Shown here: positions 8,512 through 17,197 of the stretch, piece after piece
Layout of the letters: each line of letters starts with the position of its first letter
Numbering within the stretch: position 1 is the stretch's first letter
NCBI RefSeq assembly: GCF_003628145.1
Contig: NZ_RBZV01000002.1
Location: 620,001-684,000, forward strand
Source: Trinickia fusca
Lineage (GTDB): Bacteria > Pseudomonadota > Gammaproteobacteria > Burkholderiales > Burkholderiaceae
Direction: 5' to 3'
DNA length: 64,000 nt
Notes under the pieces: model-generated
Told to the model about the DNA's origin: nothing
The model's database searches: none
The model's input: the letters and a program-made list of their open reading frames with translations, nothing else
Made by a program: the position numbers and the translations under genes

Positions 8512-9149
8512 GATACGAGCCCGCCCGGCAACGCGCTGATGCGCTTGACCTCCGGCGACTCGAGCCAGCCCGGCGAGCGTGCGCAATACAGCACCATCGG
8601 CAGCGCATCCTCGCCCCAGAACAGTTGACGGTTCAACCGGAACGTCGGCACGCCGAAGACGCCGAGCGCGATCGCGTCGTCGATATTGCGCTGCAGGCGT
8701 GCGTGGGTATCCGGGTGCTCGATCAACCGCTCGCCATGCGGAACGTGGAGCTGCCGGCACAGATCGGCAAAGCCGTCGGGCGTCGACGGATCGCGCCCGT
8801 CACGCCAGATGAAGCGAAAGATTGCGCAGACCGTATGCCAGTCCGCCTCGATGGCCGCGGCGAGCAGCAGCGGCTTCGTCGAATCGAACGGATGCGACGG
8901 CGGCATCTTGAAGGGAATGCCGAGCTGCTCGGCCCGAAACAAAGCATGCCGGTAGGTGAAGACACGCTTTTGCGGCACTTCGCCTGCTGGGCGCTGGCCC
9001 CAATGCTCATGCAGCGCGTAGACGGAGATGGGCATGAACGTGAACGGCATGCCGGGCCAGCTCTCGTGTTGCTCTAGCAGCAGGTAGGAGAACGGCGAGA
9101 CGAAATCGTAGAACCATAGCGGCGTGGCCGCATCGATCGCTTGAGTCAT
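8508..9149 (-). CDS. 2-hydroxychromene-2-carboxylate isomerase family protein (DsbA-like fold)
   Basis: 213 aa, typical for the family (~200). HCCA isomerases are glutathione-dependent kappa-class GST relatives that act in naphthalene-type degradation. Supporting motifs are the N-terminal WFYDFVSPFSYL, the cis-Pro region GVFGVPTF and the family ending FWGEDALPMV. There is no CXXC, as expected: the reactive position at the start of helix 1 is Ser (VSPFS). Only a LysR regulator follows it, so the true substrate is unknown; many members in Burkholderia are orphan copies. It is a cytoplasmic enzyme by absence of a signal peptide. Confidence 0.86.
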   Translation of the reverse strand: MTQAIDAATPLWFYDFVSPFSYLLLEQHESWPGMPFTFMPISVYALHEHWGQRPAGEVPQKRVFTYRHALFRAEQLGIPFKMPPSHPFDSTKPLLLAAAIEADWHTVCAIFRFIWRDGRDPSTPDGFADLCRQLHVPHGERLIEHPDTHARLQRNIDDAIALGVFGVPTFRLNRQLFWGEDALPMVLYCARSPGWLESPEVKRISALPGGLVS

Positions 9150-9216
9150 GGGGCGCTCCGTTGCGTCTCAGGGGGCAGGCGATCGCCTCGCGCAGCGCCC
9201 CCATCCAAGTCGAATC

Positions 9217-10608
9217 TTACGCGTCGGACGGCGCCTCGTGGGCGTGGTGATATCCGTGCATGAGGCGTTCGCGCACAAAGCCTATGTGCTCGCGCAGCAC
9301 ATAAAACTGATCGGCGTAGGCGAGTGGCATCTTCATGCGATTGACGGACGTTTCGATCTCATCGAGCCGCTCGACGAGCGCGGCCCGCTCCGCCTCCGAC
9401 GTTTCGTTGAACGCGCCGCGCTCGATCGCGATCAACGCGCCGTACCAGCGGTAGATGCGCGACTTCACACGCCACGCGTACACCGACGGCACGAGCCGCA
9501 GGCTCGGGATCAGCACCACGAGGATCGGCACGACGATGACGAGCAGGCGATCGGCCAGGCTCGCGACCCAGAACGGCAACACGCGGTACAGGAAGGTCTT
9601 GCCCGACTTGTAATAACGCGCCGCATCGTCGCTGATCGGAAAGTCGTGGACGATCGGTGCCGGGAACTGGCCCGCCGCCTGTAACCAGGTGGCGCCGCCA
9701 TGCACCTCGCGTGCGGCTTCGATGAGCAGATCGGACAGCGCCGGATGCAGCGAATCGCGCGCGATGAGGTCGGCCGTCGGCGCCACCGTGCGCGCGTTCT
9801 CGGGCGGCAGATTCTTGCCGAGATCGATCATGCCCTCCGGGTATGAGATCTCGTTCAAATAGCGAAAGCGCCGCACGTAGGCATCGGCCTGCGTGAACGA
9901 GAACAACTCGACCTTCGGCGAATGCGCGAGCTTCGCCATGACGGGCGGCTTGGCCGAATCGCCGGACAGGAACGTCGCGTCGATGCGATGCTCGACGAGC
10001 GCCTTGGCCGCGTCCTCGCCCATCAAGGGCAGCAGCTGCGTCGTGCCGCCGGGCTCGATGCCGTTGGCCTTGAGCAGCGCCAACGCCAGCGCGCGCGTGC
10101 CGCTGCCCTCGGGGCCGATCGCCAGCCGGCCGCCGGCGAACTGCGACAGGCGCTCGCGCCGCGGGCCCACGTAGAACACGGCGAGCGGCATGTACGAAAC
10201 GCTGCCGAGCGAGACCAGATGCTTGGCCTCCTTGGCCGGCAATGCATCTTGCGCGATCTCCCGCATGCCGCTCTGCACGAAGGCGATGTCGACGTGCGAA
10301 GCCGGATCGGCGAGCCGCTGAAGGTTCTCGAGCGAGCCCTGCGAAGGCAGCACGATGAGCTTGATGCCATCGCGTGCGAGGATCGGCTTGTAGCGCTGCG
10401 CGGCGTTCCAGAACGAGCTGTCGGGCGGGCCCGCCGAAATCGTGAGCGTGTTGGGCGGCGCGGGCTGGATCAGACGCACCGCGAGCCAGAGCGCCGCGGC
10501 CAGAAACAGCAGAATCGGGCCGAACGAGAGCGCGAGGTCGCGCCACGAAATCGCAACGAAGCGAGCGACGAGCCGCGGGGGGCCGCGGCGGTCCTTGAGC
10601 GGATTCAT
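9217..10608 (-). CDS. TAXI-family TRAP-type solute-binding protein, membrane-anchored
   Basis: 463 aa. One N-terminal transmembrane segment (~26-47) precedes a TAXI/NMT1-like periplasmic binding domain (LTISAGPPDSSFWNAAQRY; later LAIGPEGSGTRALAL). A second hydrophobic segment (~345-380) is followed by a basic, probably cytoplasmic tail. Typical TAXI proteins are ~320 aa and lack the C-terminal anchor, so this is the long form. No TRAP permease (DctM/DctQ fusion) is adjacent; it may be an orphan receptor or serve a permease elsewhere. I prefer ATG 10608; a GTG two codons earlier (10614) is possible. Confidence 0.82.
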   Translation of the reverse strand: MNPLKDRRGPPRLVARFVAISWRDLALSFGPILLFLAAALWLAVRLIQPAPPNTLTISAGPPDSSFWNAAQRYKPILARDGIKLIVLPSQGSLENLQRLADPASHVDIAFVQSGMREIAQDALPAKEAKHLVSLGSVSYMPLAVFYVGPRRERLSQFAGGRLAIGPEGSGTRALALALLKANGIEPGGTTQLLPLMGEDAAKALVEHRIDATFLSGDSAKPPVMAKLAHSPKVELFSFTQADAYVRRFRYLNEISYPEGMIDLGKNLPPENARTVAPTADLIARDSLHPALSDLLIEAAREVHGGATWLQAAGQFPAPIVHDFPISDDAARYYKSGKTFLYRVLPFWVASLADRLLVIVVPILVVLIPSLRLVPSVYAWRVKSRIYRWYGALIAIERGAFNETSEAERAALVERLDEIETSVNRMKMPLAYADQFYVLREHIGFVRERLMHGYHHAHEAPSDA

Positions 10609-10698
10609 CGGCACATGAGCCGGTCATGCCGGCATCGCGAGTGGGGAGTCGCTGGCGATGGTACACGAATCGCGCGACAGCGAGCGCTAGTTCGGCAG

Positions 10699-10738
10699 CC
10701 AGGGCCTGTTCAGACTAATAACTAATAACAGGTCCTGG
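10699..10738 (-). terminator. Stem-loop at the 3' end of xdhC
   Basis: Arms 10699-10710 and 10727-10738 are complementary over 12 bp with one G-T wobble; the loop is 16 nt and AT-rich (ACTAATAACTAAT). The xdhC stop codon (10722-10724) lies in the loop. No clear U-tract follows on the minus strand, so this is at best an imperfect terminator or a 3'-end stabilising hairpin. Confidence 0.4.
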
Positions 10739-11294
10739 CGGCGGCGCCCCCTGCCCTGACGCACGTGCGCACTTGCATCAACTGCGCGCAGACGGCTACG
10801 GCGATCGATGCCGGCGCCTTGTCGACGATGCCCGGCACGCCGATCGGGCAGACCATCTGCGTCAACCGCGCGGCCTCGATGCCGCGCTCGACGAGACGAC
10901 GCTCGAACTTCACGCGCTTGGTCTTCGAGCCGATCATGCCGAAGTACGTGAAGTCGCGCCGCCGCATGATCCGCAGCGCGAGCGAAAAATCGAGCGCGTG
11001 GTTGTGCGTCATCACCAGAAAATACGCGCCGGCCGGGGCAGTATCGACGATCGCATCGAGCGTGTCGGTCGCCTCGATCTGCACGTTCGCGGGCACCTCG
11101 TCGGGAAAGCACTCGTCGCGCTCGTCGACCCATTGAACGACGCACGGCATCTGTCCGAGCAATGCGATCAGCGCATGCCCGACGTGGCCCGCGCCGAAGA
11201 GCACGACGTGCAGCGGCGCGTCCTCGGGCACATGCGCTTGCGCTTGCGAGCGCGGCGAGCGTCCCGTGCTGGCGCGATCGGCGAGCACGCTCAT
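10722..11294 (-). CDS. xdhC: XdhC-like molybdenum-cofactor insertion protein lacking the N-terminal domain
   Basis: 190 aa. XdhC normally (~250-340 aa) loads sulfurated molybdenum cofactor into xanthine dehydrogenase; it has an N-terminal XdhC/CoxI domain and a C-terminal Rossmann domain. Only the Rossmann part is present: VVLFGAGHVGHALI at residues ~29-42, VMTHNHALDFSLA, FGMIGSKTKR and GVPGIVDKAP. The start codon overlaps the xdhB stop (ATGA), so there is no room upstream for the missing ~120 residues, and other frames over xdhB do not supply them. About 25 unconserved residues precede the Rossmann motif, and the last ~10 (GGAAARTCY) are also atypical. It may be a partially functional remnant or an internal deletion product. 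See findings. Confidence 0.85.
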   Translation of the reverse strand: MSVLADRASTGRSPRSQAQAHVPEDAPLHVVLFGAGHVGHALIALLGQMPCVVQWVDERDECFPDEVPANVQIEATDTLDAIVDTAPAGAYFLVMTHNHALDFSLALRIMRRRDFTYFGMIGSKTKRVKFERRLVERGIEAARLTQMVCPIGVPGIVDKAPASIAVAVCAQLMQVRTCVRAGGAAARTCY

Positions 11295-13657
11295 GACGGC
11301 TGCCCTGCCATACGCGCCGTGCGCACCGCATGGACGGCCTTCAGGATCTCCTCGGCGGTCGCGGGCGCATTGAGCTGGGGATTGACTTCATACTCGCCCA
11401 CGCTGGCCACCGCATCGCGAATCGCGAAGAACACCGAGAACGGCAACAGCAGCGGCGGCTCGCCGACGGCCTTCGAGCGGTGAATGCTGTCCTCGGCGTT
11501 GCGGTTCTCGAACAGCCGCACGCGCAGATCGGGCGGGCAATCGTTGACGGTCGGAATCTTGTACGTCGACGGCGCATGCGTCATCAGCTTGCCATCGCCC
11601 TTCCACCACAGTTCCTCGGTCGTGAGCCACCCCATACCCTGGATGAAACCGCCTTCGACCTGACCGATGTCGAGCGCGGGATTCAGCGATGCCCCCACGT
11701 CGTGCAGCACGTCGGCGCGCAGCACGCGCATCTCGCCCGTGAGCGTATCGACGACGACTTCCGACACCGCCGCGCCGTACGAGTAGTAGTAGAACGGCCG
11801 CCCCTGCAGCTTGGCCTGATCCCAATGCAGCTTCGGCGTCGCGTAGAACCCGTCTGACCACAGCTGCACGCGCGCCAGATACGCCTTCGCGACGACTTCG
11901 GCGAACGGGAGATGGACGTCGCCGATCGACACGCCGTCGTCGGCAAACACCACGTCGGGTGCGCGCGACTCGTCCATCGCGAAGCGCGTCGCCACGAAAC
12001 GCGCGAGCCGGTCGCGCAGTTGCCGCGCCGCATCCTGTGCGGCCTTGCCGTTCAGGTCCGAACCCGTCGACGCCGCGGTCGCCGACGTATTGGCGACCTT
12101 GCTCGTGTCGGTCGCCGTCACGCGCACGCGCTCGAAGCGGATACCGAGCTCATGCGCGACCACCTGCGCGACCTTCGTATTGAGCCCCTGACCCATTTCG
12201 GTGCCGCCATGGTTCACGAGTACCGAGCCGTCCGTGTAGATGTGCACGAGCGCGCCGGCCTGATTGAAGTGCGTCACGTTGAACGCAATGCCGAACTTCA
12301 CGGGCGTCAGCGCAATGCCCTTCTTCAACACCGCGTTGCGCGCGTTGAACTCGCGCACGGCCGCGCGACGGCGGCGGTAGTCGCTCGTTTGCTCGAGCTC
12401 GTCGATGAGCTCGTGAATGACGTTGTCCTCGATGGGCTGGCCATACGGCGTCACGTTGCGCTCGCGCTTGCCGTACAGATTGCGGCGGCGCACGTCGAGC
12501 GGATCGAGCTTGAGCGCGCGCGCGACGTTGTCGACGATGTACTCGATCGCGAACGCGCCCTGCGGCCCGCCGAAGCCGCGAAACGCGGTATTCGACTGCG
12601 TGTTGGTCTTGCCGCAATAGCCTTCGATCGAGACGTCGGGCAACCAGTAGGCGTTGTCGAAGTGGCAGACGGCGCGCGTCATGACCGGGCCGGACAGATC
12701 GGCCGAGAAGCCGCAGCGCGAAGTCATGTCGACCGACACGCCTTCGATCGTGCCATCGTCGGCATAGCCGACCTCGTACGCGTAGTGGAAGTCGTGCCGC
12801 TTGCCCGTGATCATCATGTCGTCGTCGCGGTCGGGGCGCAGCTTCACGGGGCACAGCAGCTTCCACGCGGCCAGCGCCGCGCAGCACGCGAACAGGGCCG
12901 ATTGCGATTCCTTGCCGCCGAAGCCGCCGCCCATGCGCCGGCATTCGACGACGACGTTGTGCGACGCCAAGCCGAGCACGTGCGCGACGTGATGCTGCAT
13001 CTCGGTCGGGTGCTGTGTTGAACACCACACGTGCATGCCGTCGTCGTCCTTCGGCACCGCGTAGGCGATCTGCCCCTCGAGATAGAACTGCTCCTGCCCA
13101 CCCAGCGTGAGCTCGCCCGCAGCACGATGCGGCGCGTGCGCGATGGCGCCCGACGCGTCGCCGCGCGCGAGCTTCATCGGCGGCAGCACGAACTGCTGCG
13201 CCGCACGGGCTGCCTGCGCGGTCAGCACGGCAGGCAATTCCTCGTAATCGATCTGCGCGCGCCGCGCAGCAAGACGCGCCGTGTCGTGCGACGTCGCCAC
13301 GACGAGAAAGATCGGCTGGCCGACGAACTGCACGAGGCCGTCCGCGAGGATCGGGTCGTCGTGAATGATCGGACCACACTCGTTGACGCCGGGCACGTCC
13401 TCGGCCGTGAATACGGCCACGACACCGGGCGTCGCGCGCACGGCATCGAGATTCATCGAAACGATCTTCGCGTGCGCTTTCGACGACAACCCGAGCGCGG
13501 CATGCAGCGTGCCGGCTACCAGCGGAATGTCGTCGGTGTAGGTGGCCCGCCCGCTCACGTGCAGATGGGCGGATTCGTGCGGGCGCGAAACGTGCACTTG
13601 CTTGAAGCTGCTGCGCTCGCGCGCTTCGGTCAGAAACGGTTCGGCTTGCTGATTCAT
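11291..13657 (-). CDS. xdhB: Xanthine dehydrogenase, molybdopterin-binding subunit
   Basis: 788 aa, the normal length for the bacterial split-type large subunit. It oxidises hypoxanthine and xanthine to urate with the XdhA subunit. N-terminal a/b-hammerhead domain (ATYTDDIPL; VVAVFTAEDVPGVNECG), then the molybdenum-binding domains with GGGFGGKES, FRGFGGPQG and the catalytic-loop glutamate in KAVGEPPLLL near the C-terminus. Start 13657 begins at the conserved family N-terminus; the frame is open to 14005 but that overlaps xdhA coding. It follows xdhA by 73 nt and overlaps xdhC by 4 nt, giving an xdhA-xdhB-xdhC operon on the minus strand. Confidence 0.95.
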   Translation of the reverse strand: MNQQAEPFLTEARERSSFKQVHVSRPHESAHLHVSGRATYTDDIPLVAGTLHAALGLSSKAHAKIVSMNLDAVRATPGVVAVFTAEDVPGVNECGPIIHDDPILADGLVQFVGQPIFLVVATSHDTARLAARRAQIDYEELPAVLTAQAARAAQQFVLPPMKLARGDASGAIAHAPHRAAGELTLGGQEQFYLEGQIAYAVPKDDDGMHVWCSTQHPTEMQHHVAHVLGLASHNVVVECRRMGGGFGGKESQSALFACCAALAAWKLLCPVKLRPDRDDDMMITGKRHDFHYAYEVGYADDGTIEGVSVDMTSRCGFSADLSGPVMTRAVCHFDNAYWLPDVSIEGYCGKTNTQSNTAFRGFGGPQGAFAIEYIVDNVARALKLDPLDVRRRNLYGKRERNVTPYGQPIEDNVIHELIDELEQTSDYRRRRAAVREFNARNAVLKKGIALTPVKFGIAFNVTHFNQAGALVHIYTDGSVLVNHGGTEMGQGLNTKVAQVVAHELGIRFERVRVTATDTSKVANTSATAASTGSDLNGKAAQDAARQLRDRLARFVATRFAMDESRAPDVVFADDGVSIGDVHLPFAEVVAKAYLARVQLWSDGFYATPKLHWDQAKLQGRPFYYYSYGAAVSEVVVDTLTGEMRVLRADVLHDVGASLNPALDIGQVEGGFIQGMGWLTTEELWWKGDGKLMTHAPSTYKIPTVNDCPPDLRVRLFENRNAEDSIHRSKAVGEPPLLLPFSVFFAIRDAVASVGEYEVNPQLNAPATAEEILKAVHAVRTARMAGQPS

Positions 13658-13730
13658 GTCGCGTACGGAGTTCGGTTTGACGGTTCTGGTGACTGGCGTG
13701 GCAAGGCCGGTTTCGGCTTCGTCCTCGGCT

Positions 13731-15287
13731 TCAGGCGGGCGTATCGAGCGCGACCGAGCGAACGTTGACGGCTTCCGGCGGCAGCGGGTCGGCTGTGCGC
13801 GTTTCGAGCCAGAAGCGGTACAGCAGGTTTTGCGCGGTTTGCAGCCGGTACTCGCTCGTCGCGCGCATGTCGGACAGCGGCGCGTAGTCTTTCGCGAGCG
13901 CGAGCATGGCCGCCTGCGCCGTCGCTTCGTGCCAGTGCGCATCAAGCAGCACGCCCTCCACATGCGTCGCGCGCTTGGGCGTGGCGGCCATGCCGCCGAA
14001 TGCAATGCGCGGCGCGCGGATCACCTCGCCGTCCGCCTCGAACGCAAACGCCGCGCACACGGCCGAGATGTCCGAGTCGAAGCGCTTCGCCAGCTTGTAG
14101 GTGCGAAACCGCAGATTGGCGCGCGCACCCGTGCGCGTGGGCACCTTCACGGCCGCGACGAACTCGTGCTCGGCCATGTCTTTCTTCTGATAAGCGAGGT
14201 ACAGGTCCTCCAGCGGCAACTCGCGTTCGGTCTGTCCGCCGCGCAGCACGACGCGCGCACCGAGCGCGATGAGGCCCGGCATCGAATCGCCGATCGGCGA
14301 ACCGTTCGCGATGTTGCCGCCGAGCGTGCCGGCGTTGCGGATCGGCAGCGACGCGAAGCGCTTCCACATCTCCGTCAACTCGGGATAGTGCCGCGCCAGC
14401 TCCGCATAGGCGTGCTCGACGGTCACCCCCGCACCGATCTCGAGCCAACCGTCCGTCACGTCGATGCGCTGCAGCTGCGCGACCTGCCCCACGTAGACGA
14501 TGTCGCCGAGCGCGCGCATCTGCTTCGTGACCCACAGCCCGACGTCGGTGCTGCCGGCGAGCAGTCGCGCGGCCGGGCGCGCCTCCTTGAGCGCCGCCAG
14601 CGCATCGAGCGTGCGCGGCGCATCGAACGACTGGCCCGCATGCTCGTAATGGAACGTCTCGTCGCGCGCGATCGAGGCGAGCGCGCGTGAGAGCGCCTCG
14701 ACGTCGACGGCTGCTTGCGGACGCGGCAGCTCGAACATGCGCTGCGCCGCGTCGAGAATCGGCCGATAGCCGGTGCAGCGGCACAGATTGCCTGTCAGCG
14801 CATCAGCGATGGCTTCGCGCGTCGGAACGGGCGGCTCGTTCAGTGAGTGCTCGGGGCCACCGGTGCAACTGCCGCCTCGCGCGTCGCCACCCTCATAGCC
14901 GTGCTTGCGGTACAGCGCCCACATCGACATCACGAAACCCGGCGTGCAGAAGCCGCACTGCGAGCCGTGGCACTCGACCATCGCCTCCTGCACCGGATGC
15001 AGCGAACCGTCGCTTTGACGCAGGTCCTCGACCGTGACCAGCGCCTTGCCGTCGAGCGTCGGCAGAAACTGGATGCAGGCGTTTACCGCCTTGAAGTTCA
15101 CCCGGCCCGCCTCGTCGCGCTCGCCTACCACGACCGTGCAGGCCCCGCAATCGCCTTCGGCGCAGCCTTCCTTGGTGCCGGTGCAATGCGCGTCTTCGCG
15201 CAGATACTGAAGGACCGTGCGGGTCACAGGCACATTGCTGACTTCGCGAATCGCCTGGCGGTGATAGAAACGGATCGGCTGGCTCAT
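13731..15287 (-). CDS. xdhA: Xanthine dehydrogenase, Fe-S/FAD subunit
   Basis: 518 aa. Two [2Fe-2S] domains at the N-terminus: the plant-ferredoxin-type motif with Cys42, Cys47 and Cys50 ([12 protein letters not shown]) and the helical-domain motif CGFCTPG ... CRCTGYR near residues 115-165. A FAD-binding domain of the CO-dehydrogenase flavoprotein type follows ([29 protein letters not shown]). It transfers electrons from the molybdenum centre to NAD+. It is the first gene of the xdh operon, divergent from an MFS transporter across a 378-nt gap, which suggests linked purine or aromatic-base uptake but does not prove it. Confidence 0.95.
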   Translation of the reverse strand: MSQPIRFYHRQAIREVSNVPVTRTVLQYLREDAHCTGTKEGCAEGDCGACTVVVGERDEAGRVNFKAVNACIQFLPTLDGKALVTVEDLRQSDGSLHPVQEAMVECHGSQCGFCTPGFVMSMWALYRKHGYEGGDARGGSCTGGPEHSLNEPPVPTREAIADALTGNLCRCTGYRPILDAAQRMFELPRPQAAVDVEALSRALASIARDETFHYEHAGQSFDAPRTLDALAALKEARPAARLLAGSTDVGLWVTKQMRALGDIVYVGQVAQLQRIDVTDGWLEIGAGVTVEHAYAELARHYPELTEMWKRFASLPIRNAGTLGGNIANGSPIGDSMPGLIALGARVVLRGGQTERELPLEDLYLAYQKKDMAEHEFVAAVKVPTRTGARANLRFRTYKLAKRFDSDISAVCAAFAFEADGEVIRAPRIAFGGMAATPKRATHVEGVLLDAHWHEATAQAAMLALAKDYAPLSDMRATSEYRLQTAQNLLYRFWLETRTADPLPPEAVNVRSVALDTPA

Positions 15288-15665
15288 TGTCTCGAATCGA
15301 ATAGTGGTTCTCGGGGGCGGCACCCGGCAGCGGGGGGCGCACCGTGCAAGCCGGGCGCGCAGCGAGTGTGCAGATCCGGCAGCGATGTCTCAAAATTAAC
15401 ATCGCCAAATTGGGCAACCCATAGGCACAGCCACATGGGCAGCATATCCGTGCGCCGATATCCCCCTGGCCAGCGGACGGCCAATCTGCTTTGCCGCGAC
15501 GCACAAAAACCGGTTCCATGTGACAATGACGACTTTGCGCGCCCATGCGAGCCTGCGCTCGCCCTAGCGTCGGCGCGCTCACATCACCTTGGGGCACAAG
15601 GGGCTGTTGCAGCCTTTGTGTCCCGACGCCGCACCGTTTTCCACCGCTCGCCCGTTTCGCGATTC
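15288..15665. other. Divergent intergenic region between xdhA and the MFS gene, with an inverted repeat
   Basis: 378 nt holding both promoters. An AT-rich patch at about 15380-15410 contains a perfect 7-bp inverted repeat, GCGATGT (15382-15388) and ACATCGC (15399-15405), separated by 10 nt, a spacing common for dimeric regulators. No regulator gene is adjacent. No further gene is supported in the interval. Confidence 0.4.
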
Positions 15666-16883
15666 ATGTCTGCCGTTTCCACCGCCGTTACCGCTCCCTC
15701 CGACCGCGCCGTGACCGCGCGCATCGTCGCCGTCGTCTTCTTCACGTTCATCTGCTATCTCGTCATCGGCATTCCGTTGCCTGTGCTGCCTGGCTTCGTG
15801 CACGGCGCACTGCGCTTCGGCTCCGTGCTCGCCGGCGCCGCGATCAGCGTGCAATACGTCGCCACGCTGGCCTCGCGCCCGCATGCCGGGCGCTGCGCCG
15901 ACACGCTGGGGCCCAAGCGCACCGTGATGATCGGCCTTTGCGCGTGCGGCGCCAGCGGCGCGCTGCTGCTGGCCGCCACGGCATGTGCAGCGTGGCCCTT
16001 GCCGAGCCTGGCGCTGCTCGTGCTGGCACGGCTCACGCTTGGTTTCGGCGAGAGCTTCGTCGGCACCGGCGCCATCCTGTGGGGCATCGGACGTGTCGGC
16101 CCCGCGTACAACGCGCGCGTCATCTCGTGGAACGGCATCGCAACTTATAGCGCGCTCGCGGTCGGCGCACCGGCCGGAGCCGCGCTGACCCACGCGTTCG
16201 GCGTCTGGGCGCTCGGCCTCGTCACGCTGGCGCTGGCCGCGCTCGGCTACCTGCTCGCGTCCCGTATCGCGTCCGTGCCGCTCGTGCATGGCGAGCGCAT
16301 GGGCTATGCGAGCGTGTTCCTGCGCGTGTTGCCGCACGGTGTTGGGCTCGCACTCGGCGCAGCCGGCTTCGGTTCGATCGCCACGTTCATTGCGCTCTAC
16401 TACACGGCGCGCGGCTGGTCGAACGCCGCACTCGCGCTGACGCTGTTCGGCGCGCTGTTCGTCGGCGCACGGCTGTTGTTCGCCAATGCGATCAACACCT
16501 ATGGCGGGTTTCGCGTGGCCGTCGTGTCGCTGTCGTTCGAATGCGCGGGCCTGCTGTTGCTGTGGCTGGCGCAGTCGCCGCACGCGGCGCTCGCGGGTGC
16601 AGCCCTGACCGGCTGCGGCTTCGCGCTGGTGTTTCCGTCGCTCGGGGTCGAAGCCGTCGAACTCGTGCCGCCGGCGAGCCGTGGTGCGGCGCTGTCGGCG
16701 TACTCGGTGTTCTTCGACCTGTCGCTCGGCGTGATGGGGCCCCTTGCGGGCTATGTAGCGGGCGCATTCGGCTATGCGTCGGTGTTTTTTGTGGCGGCGC
16801 TGGCCGCCGCTGCGGCCGCGGCACTGTCGGCCACGCTGTATCTGCGGCACGCGCGCGTGGCTCGGGCTGCCACCCAGCGCTGA
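15666..16883 (+). CDS. MFS transporter, YhhS-like
   Basis: 405 aa with twelve predicted hydrophobic segments. Family features are the early block [18 protein letters not shown], the loop-2 motif [12 protein letters not shown] and [16 protein letters not shown] in helix 5, which together resemble the YhhS/YfcJ group of MFS efflux or sugar/arabinose-type transporters. Start 15666 fits the short cytoplasmic N-terminus; the frame is open far upstream over the divergent xdhA gene but without matching character. Substrate unknown; orientation back-to-back with xdhA is the only contextual hint. The C-terminus is Ala/Arg-rich and soluble. Confidence 0.83.
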   Translation: MSAVSTAVTAPSDRAVTARIVAVVFFTFICYLVIGIPLPVLPGFVHGALRFGSVLAGAAISVQYVATLASRPHAGRCADTLGPKRTVMIGLCACGASGALLLAATACAAWPLPSLALLVLARLTLGFGESFVGTGAILWGIGRVGPAYNARVISWNGIATYSALAVGAPAGAALTHAFGVWALGLVTLALAALGYLLASRIASVPLVHGERMGYASVFLRVLPHGVGLALGAAGFGSIATFIALYYTARGWSNAALALTLFGALFVGARLLFANAINTYGGFRVAVVSLSFECAGLLLLWLAQSPHAALAGAALTGCGFALVFPSLGVEAVELVPPASRGAALSAYSVFFDLSLGVMGPLAGYVAGAFGYASVFFVAALAAAAAAALSATLYLRHARVARAATQR

Positions 16884-17197
16884 CTGCGTGCATTCCTGAG
16901 TCTTGCTTGGCTGTGCGCCGCCGGCCGGCCGCATCGTGCTGTCTTTCAATATTTAGATATGACGCATGGATGCGGCCGATGCCATTTGAATTTTTGATAA
17001 TCAAAAAACCCAATTAGCTTATCGGTAAATTTTATATACAACCCACAATAACCTACCAATACTAATAGGATCAAGGGCGACAGAACTTTCCACCCGGTCG
17101 ATTTAGCGAGTTAATCTCGATCGACTCCTTGATTTTCCGCACCATTGGCTCTTACGATAGTCGCCTTTCCCGCCCTATAAAAAAGGAAGAGGCATAT
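16884..17197 (+). other. AT-rich leader/promoter region of the SBP56 gene
   Basis: 314 nt with a marked AT-rich core at 16940-17100, unlike the flanking genes. A candidate sigma-70 promoter is TTGATT (17129-17134), an 18-nt spacer and TACGAT (17153-17158), which would start transcription near 17165, just ahead of the AAGGAAGAGG ribosome-binding site of the next gene. No gene is supported inside. Confidence 0.45.

Noticed and set aside
10722-11331. Frameshift explanation for the short xdhC
   Set aside because: The xdhB stop and xdhC start overlap by 4 bp and the alternative minus frame here (from 11331) shows no XdhC N-terminal motif, so deletion is the better explanation.
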